Position numbers and translations under genes: made by a program
The notes under the pieces: model-generated
What the model saw: only the letters and a program-made list of their open reading frames with translations
Told to the model about the DNA's origin: nothing
Database searches by the model: none
Origin: Culex pipiens pallens
Taxonomy: Eukaryota > Arthropoda > Insecta > Diptera > Culicidae
NCBI RefSeq assembly: GCF_016801865.2
Contig: NC_068939.1
Location: 129,732,917 to 129,796,916, forward strand
Reading direction: 5' to 3'
Length of the DNA: 64,000 nt
Shown: piece after piece, positions 25,243 to 35,460 of the stretch
Layout of the letters: the number at the start of each line of letters is the position of its first letter
Numbering within the stretch: the first letter of the stretch is position 1

Positions 25243-25983
25243 CTATTTTCATTACCCCTGGCAGTGCGAAACTTTCTTTTCTTCGATTCCGAATATGAAT
25301 ATGACAAAATTGAGACCAAAAAGTGCCGCTATGGCGGCCTACAGGGCAAAAACTAACGTTGTGAAATGTTTGTTCTAGAAAAATTGAAAAACTATGAGAA
25401 AAACTGCGATTGGCCAAAAAGTTATTACCGTAGGCTTATAGTGCATGAAATTACCCATCTTTTGACCTATGGGAGTATGGGTGTTGGATGCTGTTGGAAA
25501 AAGATATTAGGGTTTCAAAAAAATCTATTTTGAACAGTAATTTTCAAAAGCTATGAGAAAAAGTCAAACCGATCCTGGATGTCTATGGCACATTTTGAAG
25601 TGCTTTAAAATACCTTTCAAATGCATCTACGAGAGTTGGAATTCATGAAATTTAACGGAAATGCGAGCAATTTTAAGATTGTTCATGTTTTTTCGACCTC
25701 AAACTTCGAAGCCAGTTTTACCTCACTTCCCTTTGTCGTAGAGGGCTCATATTTGGCATGAGTTCATCTCATGTATAGACAAACAAACGCTGAAAGTTTC
25801 ATCCAAATCGGAGCACCTCGATACGACCTGTTACACATTGGTGAAAAACTCGCTCTTAATGATTCGCTTTTAGCTTCATTTGAAAGCTTTTCTTGCGATC
25901 TTTCGAATGCTGTATCGAACAACTGCAAATTTTAACTTTTATATCAAGTTTTTGGTTCTCTTCAGGAGTATTTGTACAAAATA

Positions 25984-26442
25984 ATGACTTCACACACTGA
26001 AACAAATGAAACTCAAGCTAAGTTATGTTTCATGAATGGTCTGATAACTTTTTTAAATTCAGGTGTTCCACAATTGTGGGAGGCACAATATCATCCCACA
26101 ATTATGGAACAGGCAATTTGGAAGCAGTTTATTGTTTTAAAAGTATGTACTACTTTTACTAGTGAAATATCAAGAGAATGTCCAAATAAAGGTCCTAAAA
26201 ATAGTTGGGTCGACAGAAAAGATGCATTTGGCATACTATTGACAAATTATCACAAAAGTTTTCCGAATTTATGGGTGTTCCAAATATGTGGGGTGACTGC
26301 ATTGAATCCTTTTTTTTTTTTGGTAAATATTGTAATTATTTGGTTTTATTGTTTGTTTTTTTCCTTTCAATTTTCAAATAGTTTATATCATGCCTTTCAA
26401 TCAAAAAATAGTTTAATCAACATCAACAAGCATTGTGGATGA
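25984..26442 (+). CDS. Unrecognised 152-codon open frame
   Basis: An ATG-started frame in clearly AT-rich DNA, where so long a frame is uncommon. Residues 1-115 read like a compact mixed-composition protein (WEAQYHPTIMEQAIWKQF, SWVDRKDAFGILLTNY). After that come a hydrophobic run and a T-rich tract suggesting the real end may be earlier. It lies directly right of the TTAA foldback, so it could be a fragment of another transposon. No family recognised; it may be non-coding. Confidence 0.2.
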   Translation: MTSHTETNETQAKLCFMNGLITFLNSGVPQLWEAQYHPTIMEQAIWKQFIVLKVCTTFTSEISRECPNKGPKNSWVDRKDAFGILLTNYHKSFPNLWVFQICGVTALNPFFFLVNIVIIWFYCLFFSFQFSNSLYHAFQSKNSLININKHCG

Positions 26443-26454
26443 AATGATTGATTA

Positions 26455-27084
26455 GAGTTGATGTTTGTAAGATATGTTTCAAAAAAGTTCAAAAATTTCA
26501 CGGGATTTCATGGAAATTTCAAAATTTTACTGATTTTTAGCCGTCAGGGACAACAAATACCCTTTAGGACAAATTTACACGCAAATTAAAGAGGGGCGAG
26601 GGCAACTTTTTTCGATTTAATGTGAGTTGGTGGAAAATTACCCATATGAAAATCCTGCTCTCTAGGTTTTGAGTTTCGAACTTAAATTTAAAAAAAAATG
26701 TGTCTCAAGGATTAAAGCACATTAGGTTAAACCATCATGTTTGGTTAAATTCTCGGGATAATTTTACTTTCGTTATGTGCTGTAGATATTGGCGTTGAAT
26801 CCATCTCAAGGGATCAGCCGACAGTTCCATAAAGCTAAAGAATCTCACCTTGGGAAATCATAAGATATGAGATGAAATATTTCTATTGTCGGTCTACCGC
26901 ATTGCCTGCGAGTCGTCCATCCTGTGCTATTTATCATTTCTCTTGACTGTACCACATCCGGAAATGGGGCTTACTAGTGTACTAAAGTGACTCAGAAATG
27001 TACCGTGAAGGATAATATCGTAACTCTTCCTCCTGCTCACTACATAGCGGAACAAGAAAATAATCCTCTTTCGGTTTCAATCTC
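26455..27084. other. Upstream flank of Vmat exon 1
   Basis: 26570-26645 is a 'GAATTACCC' family fragment. 26740-27084 looks single-copy and of moderate GC; it may include leader or regulatory sequence but no specific site can be named. Confidence 0.4.
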
Positions 27085-27170
27085 TCTTTTTTTTCCCTCA
27101 AACATGGCCTTCCTCTGGACTTGCCGGGTACATCTCCGCCAACAGTCACCAGGGGTCTCCGTGAGTTGCA
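27085..27170 (+). promoter_or_regulatory. Candidate 3' splice site and short 5' UTR before the Vmat start
   Basis: A pyrimidine-rich tract is followed by CCAACAG (AG at 27144-27145) and CACCAG (AG at 27151-27152), then 18-25 bases to the ATG. An in-frame TGA at 27162-27164 lies between. The arrangement fits a leader spliced onto exon 1. Confidence 0.4.
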
Positions 27171-27417
27171 ATGCAAACAACCGATCCGGGGGGAAACGGC
27201 CAGGGACCCACCACGACTGCGGCAACTGCCACCGCCAACAACAACAACAGCAGCTACAACAACGGTTCCACGTCCGGGCGCTCCTCGCCGAAACCGCCGG
27301 CCGGATCATGGGCATCGATGAAGGCCAGCGTCCTGCGATGGCGCGGCTCCCGGAAGCTGGTCCTCGTCATCGTGGCCATCGCGCTGCTGCTCGACAATAT
27401 GCTGCTGACCGTCGTTG
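27171..27417 (+). CDS. Vmat: Vmat coding exon 1 (N-terminus and TM1)
   Basis: Encodes residues 1-82 plus the first base of codon 83. The start is the first ATG after an in-frame TGA nine bases upstream (27162-27164). The first 60 residues are low-complexity and polar (runs of Thr, Asn and Ser, then KPPAGSW), as expected for a cytosolic VMAT N-terminus. Next comes a basic stretch (RWRGSRK) and a hydrophobic TM1 ending LLLDNMLLTVV, where Asp75 matches the TM1 aspartate of the family. The exon ends at a strong GTGAGT donor in phase 1. GC content is far above the flanks. Upstream, a pyrimidine-rich tract (about 27085-27120) precedes AG sites at 27144-27145 and 27151-27152, so the exon probably carries a short 5' UTR spliced to an upstream leader. 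Confidence 0.93.
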
Positions 27418-27779
27418 GTGAGTACAAATCAGTCTCTTTTTATAATATTATTGCTTAGTACACATTATTTTATTATTTTGAATTTTAATGTTTATCGGAA
27501 AGCTTGGCTGAAAAATTACATTGACATAAAAATTTCAATATTTAGCATTTTATTGACAAATGTTACAAAAATAAACCTGATCAATTGAGAGGGAAGCGTG
27601 AACTTTGAGGTTCGTAGAATCACGTGCACTTTGAATTTTAAGTAAACAAAAAAAGAATTAGGTCGGTTCGTTGCACGAGAAAAAACAATCGGAAAAATAT
27701 ACAAAAAGTGAAACAAGAACATTTCTCAAAGGATTAGCACTTAACTTCAAAACTTTATTTAAAGTCACCTCCTCTCCGT

Positions 27780-28420
27780 ACATTATTGTATAAAATTTAC
27801 CGCGAACAAAGCCATAAAGCGCCGGCTTCCGGGACCGCTGGTTCATTTCCGGTACGACAAGTTTGCCCTCGTTCCGGAAGCATCAAGCGCAACAAGTTGC
27901 ACCACAAAAAGAAGGACAAAATGTGTAAGTGTGTGTGTGTCTATGACGACAACCCGACAAATTTCCTCATTCTTTGCCAGTCAGCTCGGCTTTCATCTGT
28001 AATTTTCATTCAGAACATGCACCTCATTTCCCTGCATCCACCGTCCTGCTTCCCAACGGGGAGGTTCTTTTTCCTTCTATAACACAAAGCAATAATGGAT
28101 TCCGACACCCGTCCGTGGCCTCCCGGCTACCGACGACGACCATAATCCGCTTCGTCCTTGATGTCTTGTGATACGGCCATCCGAGTCGTTTCGAGTCGGA
28201 GGAAGGAGGCGAATGCAACTAGTGGGAGCGATTCATCCACGATGGGAAGCACTTTACTCGGCATTCTTCCATCATTTGGGTGCTCAGCTCGGCTAAACCA
28301 AGTAGAACGAATGAATGGCGGTAAAGCGTCGTCGTCGGCGGGTTCCGGAGAGCAGCGCGACGGGAGCTAGGGAGATGACGAAGATGGATCTTTGGCTGAT
28401 AGTGGAGACGAGGGTGTACA
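27780..28420. other. Single-copy, GC-richer island in Vmat intron 1
   Basis: Clearly higher GC than its surroundings. A plus-strand frame at 27786-27950 (TAGSFPVRQVCPRSGSIKRN) precedes a good donor-like TGTAAGTG near 27922. No family similarity. Possible regulatory or unrecognised alternative exon. Confidence 0.25.
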
Positions 28421-28705
28421 AGTTTTGATTTTTATATTATGTAGTTTTTCCCAAATAATTATTTACCTAAACACCTAAACTCTGTCACTCAGTTACGAAC
28501 AAGTCCTCGGTCGGATTTCTGTTAGTATTTTTTTTTTTTTTAGATTTTGTTACTTTTTTTGTGTTGTGAAATGGATTTTTTGCCTTCTTCAAAGGCTATA
28601 AAATCACTCGAAAAATGAACTTCTTTATTCGACCTCGTAGACCCACCTTCACGTATACCTATCGACTCAGAATCAAATTCTGAACAAATGTATGTGCGTG
28701 TGTAT

Positions 28706-30375
28706 TAGGGTGTTTCATCGAAACAAAAAAGTTCTCAGAATCAGGCAAACCGAGGTTCCCCTAGTAGAGGATACCCATAGGGACTCTCATGCCAAATACC
28801 AGCCCATAGTGCGTCCATCCCGGGAATTCCCGGGACAAAAATCCCGGGATTTTTCCAAAACCGGGAATTCCCGTATCCCGGGAATTTTCATAATTTGTCC
28901 CGGGAATTCCCGAAATTGAAAAAAAAATCAAATTTTTGTCTGAACATTCAAATTTTGTTGTAGAAATAGATGAACAGTATAGTACATAGTAATCGATACG
29001 AACTTTAAATCATTAAAATTTGTATTCGGCATATATCAGCTTTAATTTGACTGATAAGGGAAAATTGATTAAAATTTAGTCATAGATTCGCAAAATGCCT
29101 GGCGCTTTAAATATTTTCTTTTTAATTTTACGTATTTTTGAAGACTATTTATCATATTTATATTTATGATATTAAAATTGAAAATTATCATCTTAAATTA
29201 TTTTCCATCAAACTCCGGATTTTGGGACAAGTAACGAAATAAGACAGCTATTTAAGAAAAAAAATGCATCGTGTTTTGAATTACTTCGGTTAAAACAGGA
29301 ACAGAAAACAAATTTAGTACACCGATTTCCAAATGTATTGCTCTGAAATCTCCTGTACCTTTTCAGTCTGTATTCCTGATTTTCACTAGTTGGCGGTAGT
29401 AACTTTAAGAGAATTATTAAAATATGTTTTATATAAAATAAAACATTCAAAAGTTATCTAAAATTTTGCATTGACTGTTTTTTTTAATATGAAGGACAAT
29501 AGCTTATAGGACCTTTTTTTAATAAAACACTCTTGTTTTGTTGTCGCTTCTCGTTTTTGTAGATATTTTCAAAGAAATTTGTCTTGCTTTTCTAGTTATG
29601 GCATATATTAAAATATATAGAAGAAATTTATTTATAAAACACTTATTTAATTTGAATGACATTGAAAATTTAAATTTGAACTTTTTTTTTAAATTAAAAA
29701 AAAACAATTTTAATTTCTTTTAAGTAATTTAAAAACTGTCGTCCTTGTTTAGACTGAAGTGTAGATTGTCACCAATTATTATTATTGAGCTTGAAAACAT
29801 ATCAAATATTATGAAAACATACATTTTATGACTGCTTCAAAAATTTCCCGGGATCCCGGGAATTCCCGGGATTTCAAAAATATTTTTCCCGTTTCCCGGG
29901 AAATTCAAAACCCGGGAAAATTGGACGCCCTACCAGCCCATTTGGTTGAGAAAAAATTTTTGTTCACCGTCTGACATGGGGCGTCGTAATTTTCAGCTAG
30001 CCGTCATAGCATACCAAGGACAATGCGTACATTTGAAGGGTGACTCGCTGATTCTGGAGACGTCGATCCAATGCGCACCTTGGGGACAAAATGTACAATC
30101 CTAATTCCTTCTGGAATTTGTTTATTGGACCATCCCCTACACACCTGTCTTTATTCCGAGTTAATCCATGATGTCCCCAGACCTGTAGGAACGATTGAAC
30201 GAAAAGCATAAAAATCCCATAGTAATTTACATGTAAACTTTGAACCGCTGGGGACAGGCCAATTCTCAACCAAATGGGCTGATATTTGGCATGAGAGTCC
30301 CTATGGGTATCCTCTACTAGGAGAACCTCGGTTTGCCTGATTCTGAGAACTTTTTTGTTCGAATGAAACACCCTA
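28706..30375. mobile_element. hAT element (536 bp without its insert)
   Basis: TAGGGTGTTTCATCGAAAC ... TTCGAATGAAACACCCTA are inverted ends. Flanked by an exact 8-bp duplication GTGTGTAT (28698-28705 and 30376-30383). Subterminal inverted repeats extend about 100 bp (AAGTTCTCAGAATCAGGCAA). No transposase. A second hAT is inserted inside. A diverged relative lies at about 33110-33320. Confidence 0.9.
28807..29932. mobile_element. hAT element with CCCGGGAATTCCCGGG repeats, 1126 bp, inside the previous hAT
   Basis: TAGTGCGTCCATCCCGGG ... TTTTCCCGGGTT-type complement ending GGACGCCCTA. Exact 8-bp duplication CCAGCCCA (28799-28806 and 29933-29940). Both ends carry several CCCGGGAATT palindromes. 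The AT-rich middle has no transposase-like frame. A short related fragment may lie near 40195-40260. Confidence 0.9.
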
Positions 30376-31113
30376 GTGTGTATGTCTGTAAGTCCGTGCA
30401 ACGAAAAATATGCACACGATTATCTCTGGACTGGCTGAACCGATTTGAACCGTTTTGGTCTTATTCGATCCGCTTAGGGGTCCCACAAGTCCCTAGTTAA
30501 TATTATGAAGTTTAGAAAAGTACTTCAAAAGTTATGCTAAAAAACGATTTGGCTGTAGTTTGAAATATTGTAAAAAAGGGGTTTTTGTTAGAAAACCCGT
30601 CATGCTATATATTGTTAGAAAGGTATTTGAAAGACCTTTCCAACGCGTTCAAAAGATTGAAGATTAGACAACCTCATCAAAAGTTATGAGCACTTAAGTG
30701 TTACTTATACACTTTTTTGAGGCTGGATCTCAAATATTTTGATGAAAACGTTGTCCGGAGTTGTCATGCGACCCATCGTTGGATAGGTAATCAAACGACC
30801 TTTGCAACGAGCTTAAAAGGTTGAAGATCCGACAAACCTATCAAAAGTTATTGATACTTTAGTGTCTTTAATACACTTTTTTGAACCCGGATCTCAGATA
30901 TTTTGCTAAAAATAAGTGTTATTTTTTAACTTTTTTGTGGCTGTGTAGTGTTTTCACTTTATGAATGCAAGGAAGGCACCAACCACCTTAAGGTGAATTA
31001 AGCAAGGTTTTATAATAAGTTGTCGCTTTAGAATCAAATTAAAAATTAGTTTTAAATTATCATGAAAATAAGCGAAGTTACGAACACAGTCTGTGGTACG
31101 GATTTCTCATAAT

Positions 31114-31236
31114 GGGGTCGTGCATAAACCACGTGGCCTCCTTAGGGGGGGGGAGGAGAGGGTCCGAAATCCGATCGAAAAAAAAACATGAAAAGCCATG
31201 GGGGGAGGGGGGGTCGACGGCTGACCACGTGGCCTT
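31114..31236. repeat. MITE with CCACGTGGCC ends and G-rich interior, copy 1
   Basis: GGGGTCGTGCATAAACCACG ... GACCACGTGGCC. Inverted relative at 34712-34828. Confidence 0.6.
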
Positions 31237-31249
31237 TCAAAAAAAAATT

Positions 31250-34200
31250 CTATAACAAAGATTCGAAACATTTTCTTTTGACACTAAAAACAAACTCAAG
31301 ATATCTTGTCTCTCCTCTTTCATACAGATTTTAAGTAAAAAGAAACTCAAAAACCCAATTTCAGGAATATCGCGCGGAATTTTATTTTCACTGCTACATT
31401 TGCAACTGAAACGTCTGAAAGGTATTCCTCCATGTGTTACATAATTCGGATTGTTATATTACATAATATTTCATAAAATACACGTAGTACTATCCAATAA
31501 AAATTCACAAAATACACGTAGTACTACTATAAAAAAAAAAATTGCTGTGTATGTAAATATTCGTAAACGTGTACCTTCGGCAAAGCTGCAGGTATTTTTT
31601 TTTGTTTTTTTTTTTATGTTAATAGAGACTTCATTGAGCCAACAAAACATGGGCAAACATTTTGCTGTAAGGATTTTTAGAAAAAAGGGAACTTCAAGCA
31701 AACATTGTTTTTATTTCTTAATTAATTAAAAGATTAAAAAAGGAGGCCAAAGGTGCCCTTTCCTGAAAATATAAGTTTTTCTTTAATTTACAAATGCCGA
31801 TATCAATTTGTGAAAATAATTCAATACCATGCCGTTAAAGATCAACATAAATTAACATTTCAACTCCCAACTACTTAAAAAAGAAAGAACGGTGATTAAA
31901 TCTCGCTGATTTTCTGGCATAACTCAAGCAATCGGGACAGTTCTTTTTTTTAAGTGAGTTATTAGGATGTCTAGATGAAACTAAAACTTTGCAGAACTCG
32001 ATTTGATCAAATTTGTATTTTATGCGATAAAAAACGTCGTTCCAACTTTTTTTTTTTTGCTCTTGTAAATAAAAATCGGCCAAAATTCCGCGGAGACAAG
32101 CACGAAAACCTGAGAGTTCCTACTTTTTAGGGAGGCTCGGAAATCCGTGTATGTTAGACATGCGTTTGGCGTCTCAGTGTTAAAAATTTCAAAGTTATCG
32201 GTGAATGAAAACACAACTTACATTTAATAATCTTTTTTTTTAATGTTTTAAGGAAAAATCTCAACAACCAAACGTTGGATCAAATTGTTTAAATCGTAGA
32301 CGACGTTTCGATAGCATATTCAATTTAAAGTAAGAGTAAGAGTTTTATGAAATTATAAAAATGTTTGCAAATTGTACACTTAAGCAATTTGGCCGTCCAT
32401 GACTAAAAGAATTATTTTTAGCACGTTGTCTACAACTTTGCCAAAGACACGAAATCGGTATATTCACATAACTTTTTTTTATGTGATTGTAAAATTTGCA
32501 CCATAACAGTTTTATTCTTATTTGGAGGTTCAGAATACAGCTGAATAGTATCCTGATTTTTTTTTGTAAATATTGTTTATTTGACTTGCTTAAAACATAA
32601 ACTTAATAATTGGATAACCTAAATTTGTAAATACTAGTGAGATTTGCTTCGACGTTTTGCTGGCCTTCCATTGGTCCCTCGGTGGTTGTTCTTCTGCGTT
32701 CTTCGTTCATCCAAGGGAACGGGGGGTCACCCCTTGTACGTCCTCTACCAGGGGTCTCGGGAGCCCGGAGGGTTGTCCCTATTCCACTATTCGTATAGCT
32801 TGTGGTTAGGGGGGCCCCGGGTCTACCAGGCGCCCCGGAGATAATTCTATGGTTCAAAAAGTAATAAAAAGTTTTTTTTTTATAGGCGATGCTAGTCCAC
32901 GTGGTAGCTGTTTGTCATGGCGTCACGGTGTTCATCAAGCATTCATAGCATGCTAAGGAAAATTTGATGCTTTTCTGGCGAAAACCGTTGGTTCCGAAAA
33001 CCCCGGATGTATTGCCGTTGAGCTCGATGGGGGTTGAACAAATCGACCTGGTCTCTTAGAGAAAGTCGTTCTCCAGACAATTCCACTCATTTTTCGCCAT
33101 CCTAGAAGTTTCTACATGTTTTTCCCAGGCCTGTAGGAGCGAATGAATGAAAATTCAAAATTTCCCATAGTAATTTCCATGTAAACTTGAACCCGCTTGA
33201 GACAAGCCAGTTTTCAACCAAATGAGCTGAAATTTGGCGTGAGAGTCTCTATGGGTATGCCCTACAAGGGGAACCACACCAGAACTTGATCTGAGAGCTT
33301 TTCAAAATCCGTACCCACCCTAATGTACAACCTCTAAATTTGTATAGAGTCTTGTATGGAGAAATAAATGACACAACTCGACTTTTTTTGGACAAACTGA
33401 ATCAATGGAATTAATCATGCTGAGCGATGGAATAATCATCATCAAAAGAAAATCTCTGGACGTTCATCAATCTTTTCACTACTACACTTGCAAGTGTAAC
33501 GTCACACGTCAAAAAATGATCTTTCACATTTTGAAGATGGGCAATGTGTGTAAACAAAGTGAAATAAATATTATTAAGTGGTGCTGACAAGGAAATTCAC
33601 AAAAAATCATAAGCAGATTGATTTTCTTGGAGAATTTCGGGAGTGATTTTCTTTTGCACGGCCTCCTCTCTTTTTCGCGGGTGAAGAAAGTTCGCAAGCG
33701 AAATTATTTTTTTTGCGATTATTCCATCCCTGATCATGCTTAATTAAAAAAGAAATGTTGCCTTAGCTTGGATTTTGATGAATGTTTGGAATAAAATAAG
33801 TATTAACTAGGAGTTTTTATAACTAGATATTTACATCAAAATAAAAAAAAACCATAAACAAAACTTTTTACTTTTTTATTCATTAATTTTGATTTATTGA
33901 AAATATTTAAAACCGCATTTTAATTAAATCGTGAATGCTGTTTATATTACAAATAAGCTTAAATTTTTAAAGCATATTTATTTTGAATGCAATTAATTGC
34001 ATTGCTATTTCATAATTTTGGCCTTTAGTTTATAACCAAGTAAGTGTTTGGATACATATGTTTTACTAAGTTTCTTGTTTTGCTGAGTGATTTTTTTTTT
34101 TACTTTCTGTACCATATCGATAAGTTATTAAACTGTTATCATAGGATTTTTTAAATGAATTCAATGCTATCTAAAATGCTTGATTTACACAAATGATTTC

Positions 34201-34700
34201 TGGATAGTTCTAGCACTTAAAGAATAACTAAATATTTAAATTTACCTCAAACTTTGCAATGTAATATTTTTTTCATACTTTTAAGAAAATTTGTGTTTTT
34301 TTTAATTATTAAATTTGCTTTAATGGTTTTACAGCACATACAAACAATTTCTTATAGAAAATTTTGATAATGCAATAATTCAAAAAGCTAAACAACAATA
34401 TTTTTTTTCTATTTGACCGAATGTCATCCCTTCTAAGGGTGAGGTTGGGTAAATTTTAAAACGATTGGCATTTATGAACGGTGTGATTATACTTAGCCAT
34501 ATGCTGGAAAAATTTAGATAAATCATTCAAGAACATTCCCTAACATTGTTTATTTCGATATAATTTGAAAGGTTTTTGTTATGTTAAAATAACAACAGTA
34601 ATATCGTTTTTTAACCCAAAGTCACCCCCACTGACGGTATATCATTTATGGATAAACATTTTTGAAATGTATACTTATTTTTTTTAAAGAATTGAAACCT
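31250..34700. other. Non-coding intronic stretch
   Basis: AT-rich, with a retroposed 3' end at 32565-32868 and a diverged hAT-like fragment at 33110-33320. Nothing else recognised. Confidence 0.5.
32565..32868 (-). mobile_element. 5'-truncated retroposed sequence with poly(A), minus strand
   Basis: On the minus strand a GC-rich 85-codon frame (GRTRGDPPFPWMNEERRRTT) is followed by an AT-rich 3' UTR. AATAAACAATATTTAC and an A9 run end it, which is the layout of a polyadenylated retrocopy. I cannot tell a non-LTR element tail from a processed pseudogene. Confidence 0.45.
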
Positions 34701-34711
34701 GAGAGAAAAAA

Positions 34712-34828
34712 TCCACGTGGCCATGTAGGGGGGGGGGGGGTTGGCGTGAAACCACGAAAAACCATGAGGGGGGAGGGGGGGGTCAAAAATTCTCAAAAAA
34801 AAGGCCACGTGGTTTATGCATGACCCCC
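34712..34828. repeat. MITE with CCACGTGGCC ends, copy 2 (inverted)
   Basis: ATCCACGTGGCC, then G runs, ending GGCCACGTGGTTTATGCATG followed by ACCCCC. Confidence 0.6.
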
Positions 34829-34829
34829 A

Positions 34830-35460
34830 TGGTCAATGTGGAGACTTTTATGTAAAATTGTCTGGAGAATCGACTCTCGAGTTCGGTTTTTGAAAATTTT
34901 GACGTTTAGAGCACTTTTCAAAAAAAACAGTTTCAGTAAATGATTTTTGTAATTTTTTAGGTGAGCTGCTCCATCCTGCATTTTTCGTGAGTCTTTTTGT
35001 AACATCTTAGGCTATTTTCACAAAAAAATTGAATGAAAAAAAAATCGTTGGCTCACCTTCAAATTTGACTTTTAAACTTAAAAATACAAAAATCCCATAA
35101 AAGTGGCGTGTATTTTTCTTTAAAGTGTATTTTTTTCGGAAAGCCCGTCAAATTTCCTACAAGTTTGTCTTTGACCACATTTTGATACGATGCAACGGCT
35201 TCGAGATACAGAAATATTTTTCAATATTATATATGTATGTTTTAAATATTTTTGTAGTTCGTAATTTAAAAATTACGAAATACAAAAATATTTAAAACAT
35301 ACCCCTTCTCAAATGTCATTCTCGAGTGTAACTGGCTCCATATACACAAAAATGGTTTATATATGCCTAGGAAAATATGTCTACAAAGTTTCATTGAAAT
35401 CGGAGAGGGTCAAGAAAAAAGTACCTAAAAAAATCCTGTTTTGGGCTGGAATTGCTCTGT
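34830..35460. repeat. Single arm of the 16.2/19.2-kb palindromic family
   Basis: Shares TGTAAAATTGTCTGGAGAAT, TCCTGCATTTTTCGTGAG, CAACGGCTTCGAGATACAG and the end GGGCTGGAATTGCTCTGT. It directly abuts the MITE at 34712-34828. Confidence 0.7.

Larger units (their letters stand above)
23126..25284 (-). mobile_element. Retroposon with (TGCTCA)n tail, 2.16 kb, minus strand
   Basis: Inserted in the right half of the foldback. The host sequence is duplicated at 23102-23125 and 25285-25314; the right copy has an extra six bases ATATGA. On the minus strand the 3' end is a TGCTCATGCTCATGCTCA tail. It contains two GGGAGCG-type MITEs and, near its 5' end, a coding-like stretch (24990-25240). Phrases near 23490-23520 resemble the retroposon at 47791-48714. 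Confidence 0.75.
22266..25855 (+). mobile_element. TTAA-flanked foldback element, copy 1, interrupted
   Basis: TTAA occurs directly at both borders (22262-22265 and 25856-25859), as in piggyBac-type insertions. The arms are long inverted repeats (for example GGTGCTCCGATTTGGATGAA against its complement near 25800). The ends differ: left GAGGCAGTATTTG, right (complement) GAGCGAGTTTTTC. Removing the retroposon 23126-25284 and one 30-bp duplication leaves 1401 bp, against 1400 bp for the intact copy at 53096-54495. Confidence 0.85.
28571..30978. repeat. Tandem-repeat MITE-like element hosting nested hATs
   Basis: The outer parts (28571-28705 and 30376-30978) match the family at 61309-62206 and 45991-46620: TTGCCTTCTTCAAAGGCTAT at the left end, GGAAGGCACCAACCACCTTA at the right. 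Internal direct repeats of roughly 150 bp carry CAAAAGTTAT, CACTTAAGTGT and GATCTCA phrases. Left boundary approximate. Confidence 0.7.

Noticed and set aside
26987..27421. Overlapping plus-strand 144-codon frame over Vmat exon 1
   Set aside because: Different frame from the one that joins exon 2; it has Gln runs from CAA repeats and no VMAT similarity.
29997..30401. 134-codon minus-strand frame as a transposase
   Set aside because: It runs across the terminal inverted repeat and TSD of the outer hAT and has no transposase signature.
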